Origin: Bacteroidota bacterium
Lineage (GTDB): Bacteria > Bacteroidota > Ignavibacteria > Kryptoniales > JAKASW01
Direction: 5' to 3'
Assembly: GCA_021845665.1 (NCBI GenBank)
Contig: JAJZVO010000050.1
Coordinates: forward strand, 1-33,058
Length of the DNA: 33,058 nucleotides
In this document: one piece after another, positions 1-6,160 of the stretch
Numbering within the stretch: the first letter of the stretch is position 1
How the letters are laid out: each line of letters opens with the position of its first letter
Position numbers and translations under genes: made by a program
Notes under the pieces: model-generated
The model's input: the letters and a program-made list of their open reading frames with translations, nothing else
Databases searched by the model: none
Told to the model about the DNA's origin: nothing

Positions 1-314
1 CATATCGTTCTTTTCAACATACTCAAGCATCGTGGTCGCGGCGTGTTGATCATTGGTGGTAAATGGAGTTATTTGGAAATAACAGAAGTGCTCTTGCAGG
101 AGATCATAAGCCGTCTGGATTTTCAATTAAGTGACCTACCGCCACCAAGAACCGTAACAAACAACGCAGCTAACAGTTCTCTCGGATTGATCTTCCTCGA
201 CAGCTTGCGCTTCACAAAACCGCTTTTGACGGCCAACTCCATCAGGTCCTCGCGGTCTTCAATCTTCGCCAGCAGTCTATCCACCATACCTTCTGTTTTC
301 ACAAATTTCGCCAT
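1..314 (-). pseudogene. IS4-type transposase remnant, internally deleted, runs off left edge
   Basis: Reading leftward from an ATG at 314, 63 codons give a lysine-rich N-terminus (MAKFVKTEGMV...) and a segment with FVKRKLSRKINPRELLAAL, which resembles the N-terminus of IS4-family DDE transposases. The frame stops at about 123. In another frame the next codons read LLKIQTAYDLLQEHF and then ITPFTTNDQHAA...YVEKNDM. This resembles a more central transposase segment, after the first catalytic Asp. About 100 residues that should lie between the two blocks are absent, so this looks like an internal deletion plus frame change, not a simple frameshift. The gene continues beyond position 1. The family assignment is from remembered motif style only; a fragment of another DDE family is possible. 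Confidence 0.55.
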
Positions 315-522
315 GGCCTAACCTCTTATTTAGCCTCCTCTGTGAATGTAGGTTAAACCAATCTATTAAATGCTCAGCCTATTTGCTTGCAGCCCAAATA
401 ATTAGGTTGACGCCTATGCGCTCTTGCGGGACAATCCCCTACACGACTCCTGTCATTGCAATCCCATACTTAGTGGTACAACGTCAGGGATGTGCTGTCC
501 CGATTCGCAGGTTTCATTCAGG

Positions 523-582
523 GGATTGCCACGTCGTCCGTCCGCTCGTTACGAACGGTCGGACTCCTCGCAATGACTGGTT
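523..582. repeat. Hairpin cassette, unit B1
   Basis: The flanks GGATTGCCACG and CCTCGCAATGACTGG enclose an imperfect palindrome (GTCCG...CGGAC arms around CTCGTTACGAAC). The same flanks recur at 1669-1724 and 7352-7414 around different palindromes. It resembles the widespread extragenic palindromes containing TCATTGCGAGG. Confidence 0.7.
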
Positions 583-614
583 GTTGGCAGGGACAATTCC
601 TAAAAGTCACCTGG

Positions 615-650
615 CATCGTGAGTCCCGACGAAGTCGGGACGTGACGATC
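615..650. repeat. Hairpin cassette, unit D1
   Basis: The frame CATCGTGA-...-CGTGACGATCC surrounds the perfect hairpin GTCCCGAC-GAA-GTCGGGAC. It recurs unchanged at 1756-1794, and at 1501-1546 the same frame carries a different hairpin. Confidence 0.7.
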
Positions 651-688
651 CACTACTTAGTAGATCCGCGGCTGCCACTCTGCCCGGC

Positions 689-886
689 TTGCTGACGAAC
701 ACTCCGAAGACATCCACCAGCATATTCCTCCTTTTCCTGTACGTTGCCGTCAGCTCGAAGGTGGCGCTGCATTTCGGGGAACAGCAGATGATTGCGGGAC
801 CAGCGGTTCTGGTGTTTTACACGCTGGCCTTGAGTCTTTTGATTGCCTTAGCCTGGGGGATGGCGGAGGAGTATGGAGAAAGATAA
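689..886 (+). CDS. Possible small membrane protein or decayed fragment within repeat copy 1
   Basis: An open frame of 65 codons starts at a TTG and carries two hydrophobic stretches, one with IFLLFLYVAVSS and one with VLVFYTLALSLLIALAW, ending GMAEEYGER. No convincing ribosome site precedes the TTG. The frame stays open upstream with no better start, so it could be the tail of an older gene. The matching segment of repeat copy 2 keeps the first hydrophobic stretch but then loses the frame, so the sequence is not maintained there. Function is unknown; it may not be a gene. Confidence 0.2.
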   Translation: MLTNTPKTSTSIFLLFLYVAVSSKVALHFGEQQMIAGPAVLVFYTLALSLLIALAWGMAEEYGER

Positions 887-907
887 AAGTTAAGTTCCGG
901 TAAATGC

Positions 908-926
908 CTTTTTACGGCGTAAAAAG
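908..926. terminator. Stem-loop downstream of the toxin gene
   Basis: Perfect 8-bp stem CTTTTTAC-GGC-GTAAAAAG, lying 15 bp beyond the toxin stop on the minus strand. The T-rich arm gives a terminator-like element, although no clear T-tail follows on the minus strand. Confidence 0.4.
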
Positions 927-940
927 AGTTGGTGGTGGAA

Positions 941-1207
941 TTACGGGAACACTTTATAGATATCTTTTCGGTGAACTATTCTTGCAAACTGTGCCAGGTC
1001 CCCTTCGACGAAAATTCCGACCCGGTAATCACCAAGTCTTATTCGATACGCCGATTTGAACCCGGTGAGCTTTTTGACCTGTGGAATGTTGCTGATTGAT
1101 TCGGCTGCTTCAATCTGGAGGATTAATCTTGCAAGCGACCTCTTGACGCTTATTACAGGAATCTTGTCTATGTCCCTGCTAAACCTCTCGAGGAATTCAA
1201 CGCGCAT
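941..1207 (-). CDS. RelE/ParE-type toxin
   Basis: This 88-residue protein fits the size and pattern of RelE/ParE-superfamily toxins: an amphipathic N-terminal segment (EFLERFSRDIDKI), a helical region, LTGFKSAYRIRLGDYRVGIFV in the central sheet, and a C-terminal HRKDIYKVFP strand typical of this fold. RelE members cleave mRNA on the ribosome and ParE members poison gyrase; the sequence alone does not separate the two. The gene begins 2 bp after the stop of the upstream small gene, the usual antitoxin-first arrangement. The pair sits between two ~450-bp direct repeats, so it may have arrived with, or been duplicated around, repeat DNA. Confidence 0.85.
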   Translation of the reverse strand: MRVEFLERFSRDIDKIPVISVKRSLARLILQIEAAESISNIPQVKKLTGFKSAYRIRLGDYRVGIFVEGDLAQFARIVHRKDIYKVFP

Positions 1208-1209
1208 TA

Positions 1210-1407
1210 CTATTTCAACTTTTTCATTACAGACTTGCGACTGACTTTTTTAGTCCTGTCGGTTTCTTTCATCAGTGAAGATAGTCCCGCATCCTCGATA
1301 GCCTCTTCATCGATAAGGCTCGATTTAATTCCAAGCTTGTGCAGGAGATCGGATAGAAACTTCAGGTCGGATTGTGTTTTCGGTTTGACGACAAGTGCTT
1401 TGCCCAT
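1210..1407 (-). CDS. Antitoxin of the RelE-type toxin
   Basis: This is a 65-residue, charged small protein (MGKALVVKPKTQSDLKFL..., ending MKETDRTKKVSRKSVMKKLK). The pattern of a short N-terminal strand, then a helix with KFLSDLLHKLGIKS and a lysine-rich tail is common in antitoxins that precede RelE toxins in Bacteroidota-like genomes. The start is supported by AAGGA about 8 bases upstream of the ATG. It probably neutralises the toxin by wrapping it with its C-terminal half and may autoregulate the pair. No specific antitoxin family was confirmed; the call rests on size, charge and its place directly before the toxin. Confidence 0.75.
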   Translation of the reverse strand: MGKALVVKPKTQSDLKFLSDLLHKLGIKSSLIDEEAIEDAGLSSLMKETDRTKKVSRKSVMKKLK

Positions 1408-1500
1408 TGCTTTTCCTTTCTATGCCTAAAAAATACAAAAACTCTCGGCACCTTGCAATTGCCCGGTGAATTGAGGACCGATTTCCCCTTTCTGACCTAC

Positions 1501-1546
1501 TGTCATCGTAAGTCCGTCCCGACAACGGAGGGACGGACGTGACGAA
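1501..1546. repeat. Hairpin cassette, unit D3 with a different palindrome
   Basis: The frame TGTCATCGTAA-...-CGTGACGAA is shared with D1 and D2 but encloses GTCCGTCCC...GGGACGGAC instead of GTCCCGAC...GTCGGGAC. It abuts the start of repeat copy 2. Confidence 0.65.
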
Positions 1547-1561
1547 CCCCTACACGACTCC

Positions 1562-1611
1562 TGTCATTGCGATCCCGAACACGCGACAGCGTGATCGGGA
1601 GTGGCAATCCC
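1562..1611. repeat. Hairpin cassette, unit C2 (present here, absent in copy 1)
   Basis: TGTCATTGC and GTGGCAATCC are the B-unit flanks in reverse orientation, around TCCCGA...TCGGGA. At the equivalent place in copy 1 (451-465) the sequence reads straight through, TGTCATTGC-AATCCC, lacking 35 bp. Confidence 0.7.
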
Positions 1612-1668
1612 ATACTTAGTGGCATTACCCGACGGGTTTACTCGCACCGTTCACAGGCTTCATTCAGG

Positions 1669-1724
1669 GGATTGCCACGGCATACATCGCGCTTCGCGCG
1701 TCGTATGCCTCGCAATGACTGGTT
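1669..1724. repeat. Hairpin cassette, unit B2
   Basis: B-type flanks (GGATTGCCACG / CCTCGCAATGACTGG) enclose GCATACATCGCGC-TT-CGCGCGTCGTATGC, a near-perfect palindrome unrelated in sequence to the cores of B1 and B3. Confidence 0.7.
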
Positions 1725-1755
1725 TATTGGCAGGGACACTCCTCCCAAACCTCCC

Positions 1756-1794
1756 GTCATCGTGAGTCCCGACGAAGTCGGGACGTGACGATCC
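1756..1794. repeat. Hairpin cassette, unit D2
   Basis: The same frame and the same GTCCCGAC-GAA-GTCGGGAC hairpin as at 615-650, in repeat copy 2. Confidence 0.7.
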
Positions 1795-2015
1795 ACTATT
1801 TAGTAGATCCGCGGCTGCCACTCTGCTCGGTTTGCTGACGAACACTCCGACGACATTCACCGCCATATTCCTCTTCTTTCTCTATGTTGCCGTCAGCTCG
1901 AAGACGGCACTGGATTTCGCGGGATGGCAGCGATTGCGACACGAGCCGTCGTTGCGTCTTACGCACTGGCTGCGTGTTTTATGATTGTTCTAAGCTGGCG
2001 GAGGGAGAGATAGAG

Positions 2016-2279
2016 GATGATGAGGGATGGAAACTAGCTACAAGAGAAACTTCGTATGTGATTCGGGGGATATTACGAGATCCAACCTGCCAGTTCCCTC
2101 TATACCCCGAAAGTAATAGTCATCGCGATTAGTGATCCATCCACGACGTACTGACGTGAAGGATCGAGGGGAGAGCGACCACGCTGAAGCACGAAGTTGA
2201 ATGCCAGTTCCGGAATTGCTTCGGATAGCGGTCTAAACGACGCTTGAGTGATTTCCACTCATGGCAGAATGAAGGCAGT
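2016..2279. other. Gene-free spacer downstream of the PRTase-fold gene
   Basis: About 260 bp between repeat copy 2 and the stop of the PRTase-fold gene. The only structure seen is a 6-bp stem TGAGTG-5-CACTCA at 2245-2261, without a T-tail. A roughly 50-codon open frame on the minus strand (ending near 2110) has no recognisable homology and no clear start. Confidence 0.4.
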
Positions 2280-3104
2280 TTAATGACGGGGAAATAGGCC
2301 GCGCCAGGCGCGGCTAACTGTATGAAGAATCGGGATACTGTCATTTGGACATTGATGTGAGAGGACAACAAGTAGTCCAGCATCACCAAAGCCTTTTGGA
2401 GTGATTTGATCAGCGCGGTGGCAATAGTGAAGGATTGTCTGTTTCTCACCTGGGGAAAAATGGGAGCATGTGGAATGGAAAACGTTGTACCCATCATCCA
2501 GGATTCTCGTACAGATTGGCATTATCTCAGTCTCATTTTCAATTCTAGTTAAGGCCTGAGCGGTAGCAGCGACAAGAAGTATGAAGACTCTAGAACCACC
2601 CGAGAGTAGCTCCTGGAATATGTCGTTCCAGTAGTCGCAGACTTGCTTGCCAGTGCCGGAAAAGTCGTCGATAAGCACAACTGTGTCATCTGGCCCGAGC
2701 TTCTTCTCCACAATCTCGCTGCGATGGATAAACAGGTCGGCGTACTTCTTCTGCGTCAACGAGGCTGCGATGCGGAATAGATGCAACATTGAGTCACCGC
2801 TTTCCCCAACGCTTCCAGAATAAGGGACAAAGAACCACCTGCCTCTTCTTTGAGATGCATTGGTACTCCAACCCTCCAAGCTATTAAGACCGTCTAGAAA
2901 CGAAGCCTTGACTGCCTGCGCTGGGATAAACAAAACCGAGTCAAGAATTCTTGCTGCGAGATCTCGATCCACTTTTCGAAATTGCCTTAGCCACATCTCC
3001 AAAATGCTATTTGTGACCGGGTCGTGATAGCCGGAGAATTGGGCCATCCAACGGTCATACCGTTGCTGGTCAATAGGTGTACCCCGATTCAAAGGTTGGC
3101 GCAT
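2280..3104 (-). CDS. Phosphoribosyltransferase-fold protein, last gene of the dam-parB operon
   Basis: This is a 274-residue soluble protein. Residues 142-153 read VVLIDDFSGTGK: a hydrophobic strand followed by two acidic residues and a GTG loop, matching the PRPP-binding signature of type I phosphoribosyltransferases (general pattern hhhhDDxxxTG). The N-terminal ~130 residues are helical with tryptophans and resemble no purine or pyrimidine salvage enzyme. The C-terminus (LLVVLSHQCPNDSIPILH) is distinctive, and similar proteins are found as 'PRTase-like' members of predicted prokaryotic conflict loci. The start ATG lies one base after the stop of parB, so translation is probably coupled. Substrate and reaction are unknown. 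Possible roles are modifying a nucleotide or base, or sensing PRPP or nucleotides. Family naming is by motif only. Confidence 0.6.
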   Translation of the reverse strand: MRQPLNRGTPIDQQRYDRWMAQFSGYHDPVTNSILEMWLRQFRKVDRDLAARILDSVLFIPAQAVKASFLDGLNSLEGWSTNASQRRGRWFFVPYSGSVGESGDSMLHLFRIAASLTQKKYADLFIHRSEIVEKKLGPDDTVVLIDDFSGTGKQVCDYWNDIFQELLSGGSRVFILLVAATAQALTRIENETEIMPICTRILDDGYNVFHSTCSHFSPGEKQTILHYCHRADQITPKGFGDAGLLVVLSHQCPNDSIPILHTVSRAWRGLFPRH

Positions 3105-3105
3105 T

Positions 3106-4068
3106 CTACCGGTGTTTGTCAGCTTCGCGAAGCTTCTTTTCGAGGATCTCTAACAGCCTCTCGATAGCCTCCCACAGCTCCTCCTCTCCGTAGTACTGCT
3201 GGACGTCGAGATTAACCATCTCGCTTTCAAGGGCATTCATTCTCTTGACGATTGCTCTTGTCTCTGCGTGTATGCTTGCTTCTTCGATTTCCAGGTAACT
3301 GAGCGGTGTCTGATGAGATTCAAAGAACTGTTTGAGACGTCGAGAAAATTCCTTGATTCGTCCGATTCTCTTTGCGTTCGCAATGTGTTGCTTTATTAAC
3401 CTAAAATCAGTAACTGCTTTGATTGTTCTTGGCTCCACCAGGTATTTCTCCAGCATGGCCTTTATAAATTTCTTCTCGGAGAACCATGGGAACTTCGTGA
3501 CCTCGCGATCGCGGATTACCGAATACATCTCTATGAAGAAATCAGCTTTGATCCTTTTTACCGGCTCAGGATCCAACATCAGGTCTTGGAATTCCTTGGG
3601 GTAATAGATCAATTTCTTGCAACGGGCTATCACCGCTATGTCCAGGCCTGTGAGTTCAGCGAGTCTTGAGTCGTTTCTGTCACCGGTCTCTTTCATCAAT
3701 AGCTCCACCTTGAGCGCTGTTGGCATCAACTCCCAATCTTCTCGAAGCTTATGTATCTGAAACATGGTCACTATGTTCTGGACCACTGTGGGTTCGGCAA
3801 CTTGATTCACTGGCACTGACTCGAGAGCGAGATCCTTAGCGCAAATCCACCGGCGCTGTCCATCAAGAATCACCAGCCGTCCTTTCGATGCCTCCCTGTA
3901 AACTGTAAGAGGCACCAGAATACCTACTCTCTTTATGGATTCCTTCAGTGTCTGCAGAGGCAGCCGATCAAAGAGCATCCTCGGATTATGTGGGTTCGGG
4001 TTGAGGTCTCCTGTTTTTACGTGCTTCACCCCGATTGAACTTTCTATAATATTCTTTCCCTTTGCCAT
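3106..4068 (-). CDS. ParB/Srx-fold domain protein
   Basis: This is a 320-residue protein. Residues 17-80 form a ParB N-terminal-like domain: NPHNPR, then a helix ending in GILVPLTVYRE, then RLVILDGQRRW at 64-74. DGQRRW takes the place of the GERR nucleotide-binding box of chromosomal ParB. A helical middle region could hold a DNA-binding segment. The C-terminal 60 residues (ending EELWEAIERLLEILEKKLREADKHR) should form a coiled coil. No parA neighbour exists, so chromosome partition is unlikely. ParB-like domains elsewhere act as CTPases, nucleases or small-molecule kinases and are often joined to adenine methyltransferases in phages and islands. Nine bases separate it from the dam-type gene and one base from the PRTase-fold gene, so the three should act together. 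Confidence 0.8.
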   Translation of the reverse strand: MAKGKNIIESSIGVKHVKTGDLNPNPHNPRMLFDRLPLQTLKESIKRVGILVPLTVYREASKGRLVILDGQRRWICAKDLALESVPVNQVAEPTVVQNIVTMFQIHKLREDWELMPTALKVELLMKETGDRNDSRLAELTGLDIAVIARCKKLIYYPKEFQDLMLDPEPVKRIKADFFIEMYSVIRDREVTKFPWFSEKKFIKAMLEKYLVEPRTIKAVTDFRLIKQHIANAKRIGRIKEFSRRLKQFFESHQTPLSYLEIEEASIHAETRAIVKRMNALESEMVNLDVQQYYGEEELWEAIERLLEILEKKLREADKHR

Positions 4069-4077
4069 GATTTTTGT

Positions 4078-4869
4078 TCAGTAATTTGTTATTAAAAGTT
4101 CTCTGCTTTTTCTCCGGTTCTCACTGAATCCGGCAATGACGCGCTGAACAGTCACCAACCTAGCATGGAAGCCTTTTGCCAGGTCATTGCCTTCACGGCT
4201 TAGTCCGTAACTCACGAGAAATGGAATCCCCTTTCTATCCAAGTGTTCTAATTGAGAGCGCAGATTCCTTAGGTCTTTTGAGCCAAAGTCAGACATGTGG
4301 TACTCGCGAAAAACACGCCGAGATGATATGCTGTATGGTGGATCCAAATATACAAAGTCACCTTCTTTGACCTGCTCAAGCGTTAATTGGAAAGAGCCTG
4401 AGATCAAATTCGCTTTCTTCAATTTCTTTGAGTAGTGAGACAGCATATCGACCGATGGCAGGGTTCCCGGCTTGGAGCCTCCATAAGGCACATTGAATTG
4501 TCCGCTTCGATTTGTCCGATAGAGTCCATTAAAAGAAAATCGATTAAGGTATATGAACCTTGCCGCGCGCTCCTGCGGATCCAGGGCTTTGGGATTCAGT
4601 TCTCTAAGTCGGTAATACTCCCTCTTCCCATGTTTGAAGCCTGCCAAGTAACGAGCCACATCGATTGAGTGTCTCTTCACTTGACGATAAGTCCCGATCA
4701 ATTCAGAATTAATATCTCCGAGTAATGCCTTAAGCGGGTCGAGAGCAAAGAACAGGCACGCTGATCCAGCAAACGGTTCGACATATCGCTCAAAATCCTT
4801 TGGCGCTATTGTCGTTAGAATAGGAAGCAACTTACGCTTACTGCCAGCCCATCTCAAGAGTGTATTCAT
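4078..4869 (-). CDS. Dam-family DNA adenine methyltransferase
   Basis: This is a 263-residue class-alpha N6-adenine methyltransferase. RWAGSKRKLLP (6-16) is the Dam-type motif X, EPFAGSACLFFAL (31-43) is the AdoMet-binding motif I, and YLDPPY (174-179) is the catalytic DPPY motif. LNRFSFNGLYRTNRSGQFNVP (108-128) is typical of the Dam/DpnM group. Length and motif order agree with an intact enzyme. The group usually methylates GATC, but the target here is not shown by the sequence. Its ATG shares four bases (ATGA) with the stop of an upstream 40-codon ORF. It is followed closely by the parB-like and PRTase-fold genes. No cognate restriction gene sits in the operon, although Mrr-like and HNH nucleases lie just upstream. 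Confidence 0.9.
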   Translation of the reverse strand: MNTLLRWAGSKRKLLPILTTIAPKDFERYVEPFAGSACLFFALDPLKALLGDINSELIGTYRQVKRHSIDVARYLAGFKHGKREYYRLRELNPKALDPQERAARFIYLNRFSFNGLYRTNRSGQFNVPYGGSKPGTLPSVDMLSHYSKKLKKANLISGSFQLTLEQVKEGDFVYLDPPYSISSRRVFREYHMSDFGSKDLRNLRSQLEHLDRKGIPFLVSYGLSREGNDLAKGFHARLVTVQRVIAGFSENRRKSRELLITNY

Positions 4870-4988
4870 TTTGTATCTTGAAAAATGTAGTTGAATCTCC
4901 GAACTATTACAAACTCGGGGTTTCTACTGGCCTCCCCCTTGTTGTTGCGGTTATTCTTGCCGAATGGTCGAGCTTCGATTGAACGCAA
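4866..4988 (-). CDS. 40-codon leader ORF coupled to the dam-type gene
   Basis: On the minus strand a TTG at 4988 is preceded, nine bases upstream, by GGGAGG. It opens a 40-codon frame starting MRSIEARPFGKNNRNN and ending VRRFNYIFQDTK. Its TGA overlaps the methyltransferase ATG as ATGA, a typical translational-coupling junction. A promoter-like pair lies just upstream at 5018-5046. The peptide is basic and asparagine-rich and matches no family known to me. It may be a leader controlling the operon, a small functional partner, or the tail of a lost gene. TTG initiation and the absence of any homologue in hand keep confidence moderate. Confidence 0.45.
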   Translation of the reverse strand: MRSIEARPFGKNNRNNKGEASRNPEFVIVRRFNYIFQDTK

Positions 4989-5017
4989 GAATTCGAACCT
5001 CCCATGTTATTGCATTG

Positions 5018-5046
5018 TCTATACCTGAAACACTGTGAGGTGTCAG
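5018..5046 (-). promoter_or_regulatory. Sigma70-like promoter of the leader ORF-dam-parB-PRTase operon
   Basis: On the minus strand, CTGACA (5046-5041), 17 bp and TATAGA (5023-5018) match -35 and -10 elements at 5/6 and 4/6 positions. Transcription would start near 5011, only a few bases before the GGGAGG site. The interval also holds an imperfect inverted repeat (CTGA.AC...GT.TTTCAG) that could bind a regulator. The rest of the 4989-5175 gap shows nothing else. Confidence 0.5.
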
Positions 5047-5175
5047 CGAGAACCATCCCCCATCAGCCCCCTTCCCAATGAGTCATTGTCTCGTATCGTT
5101 CCACCACTTCGATCAACAAACTTCTAGCTCAATCCTATTGACATCCCCGAGCAAGAAAATGAAGAGTAATTCATT

Positions 5176-6078
5176 TCATTCTTCCTCAAAGTAGTCGTTG
5201 TCAATTCTCTTAATTTCATATGAGCTAGTAGTTGAAACACCTATACCATGGTCTATCATAAGCTGTGTCAGCTGCTCCCCATCTATCAAAACGATTTTCG
5301 TCTCGTTCTTCGGCGTGTATTCTCTCGCCTCTTTAGAAAAAGTCGACGTGGTTATGAATATCCCTTTCTTTGCGCCTTGACCGGCCAACGCCCCTACGAA
5401 TTTATGGATCTCAGGTCTCCCGACGACGGTGTCAGGTTGCCACCTCTTGGCCTGTACGTAAATTATGTCGAGCCCTAACTTGTCTTCCTTAATAGTCCCA
5501 TCGATTCCCTCATCGCCGCTCTTTCCGATCGCTTTTCCGGCGTCCTTGAAGGATCCGCCATATCCCATCTTTACTAGCAGTTCCACCACGAGTTTCTCAA
5601 AAAATGACGGCGGCAGTTCAGTCACCCTTTTCAGTAATTCCTTTGCCAGAGATTCCCTTAAGCCTTGATAAGCGGAGTAAAGGCTCTCCTCTGGGGTCTG
5701 GCTAGAATCAACGTCAACTTCCTCTGACTGATCATACTTAGCAGTCTGGAATTCAAGGAATTCAGGATACTGCCGTAGAAAGGCAACGTTGATTTGGGCC
5801 GGTTTACGCCGGAGCACCTCTTGCCCGCGTTCAGTAATGACAACTGAACCCCTTCGCGGCGAATCAAGCAGGCCGGCTTTCTTCAAATAGGTGCGTGCCC
5901 ATCCGACTCTGTTACCAAAGATGAATTGCTGTCCGCTCGGCAACAGCTCCTTGCGCTCCTCCGCTGTTAGCTTGAACTCCGCTGCAAGAGTCTCAGTCAA
6001 ATCCGTCATCCGATGCTCTTTGCCGTCAGAGGCAGCCTTTAGCAAAGGTAGCATTACTGATTGATAATCCGGTATCAT
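5176..6078 (-). CDS. mrr: Mrr-type restriction endonuclease
   Basis: The 300-residue length is close to E. coli Mrr. The N-terminal ~95 residues form a winged-helix-like domain (LPSGQQFIFGNRVGWARTYL, then KKAGLLDSPRRGSVVITERG) typical of Mrr_N. The C-terminal PD-(D/E)xK-like nuclease domain spans about 150-285, with GDEGID (188-193) and IIYVQAKRW (205-213) carrying the catalytic Asp and QxK residues. Mrr enzymes cut DNA carrying foreign methylation (type IV restriction) and act as intracellular DNA nucleases. The gene is intact, with AAAGGAG upstream of its ATG. It is followed about 190 bp later by the dam-type operon promoter, so it must tolerate that enzyme's mark if both are active. Confidence 0.92.
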   Translation of the reverse strand: MIPDYQSVMLPLLKAASDGKEHRMTDLTETLAAEFKLTAEERKELLPSGQQFIFGNRVGWARTYLKKAGLLDSPRRGSVVITERGQEVLRRKPAQINVAFLRQYPEFLEFQTAKYDQSEEVDVDSSQTPEESLYSAYQGLRESLAKELLKRVTELPPSFFEKLVVELLVKMGYGGSFKDAGKAIGKSGDEGIDGTIKEDKLGLDIIYVQAKRWQPDTVVGRPEIHKFVGALAGQGAKKGIFITTSTFSKEAREYTPKNETKIVLIDGEQLTQLMIDHGIGVSTTSSYEIKRIDNDYFEEE

Positions 6079-6160
6079 GTCCCTCGACTCCTTTACTTCT
6101 TATCTTCAGAAACTCTGCAACCAAGTAAATAGGTTTGCAAGTCCGTTTCGTCAACAAACA

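Larger units (their letters stand above)
436..885. repeat. Long direct repeat, copy 1 (left of toxin-antitoxin pair)
   Basis: This ~450-bp stretch matches 1547-2015 in the same orientation. It starts at CCCCTACACGACTCCTGTCATTGC and continues through the hairpin units at 523-582 and 615-650 and the segment GATCCACTA.TTAGTAGATCCGCGG. It ends in a diverged tail encoding two hydrophobic stretches. Similarity is near-identical in blocks and fades after about 780. It lies between the IS remnant and the toxin gene and explains most of the 315-940 gap; 315-435 shows nothing recognisable. Confidence 0.8.
1547..2015. repeat. Long direct repeat, copy 2 (right of toxin-antitoxin pair)
   Basis: Second copy of the 436-885 repeat. 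Relative to copy 1 it carries a 35-bp palindromic insertion near its left end (unit C2), a different palindrome in unit B2, an unchanged D2 hairpin, and a diverged tail whose hydrophobic open frame is broken. No intact gene lies in 1408-2015 on either strand. Confidence 0.8.

Noticed and set aside
436-2015. CRISPR array suggested by repeated hairpins
   Set aside because: Only two long, diverged copies with hairpin cassettes; no regular short repeats with uniform spacers and no cas genes.
2129-2497. 122-codon open frame on the minus strand overlapping the end of the PRTase-fold gene
   Set aside because: Most of it lies in another frame of a well-supported gene, and the unshared part has no recognisable motif or start.
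3106-4068. Chromosome-partition ParB near an origin
   Set aside because: No parA, no parS-like palindromes and no origin genes; the gene is locked into the dam/PRTase operon.
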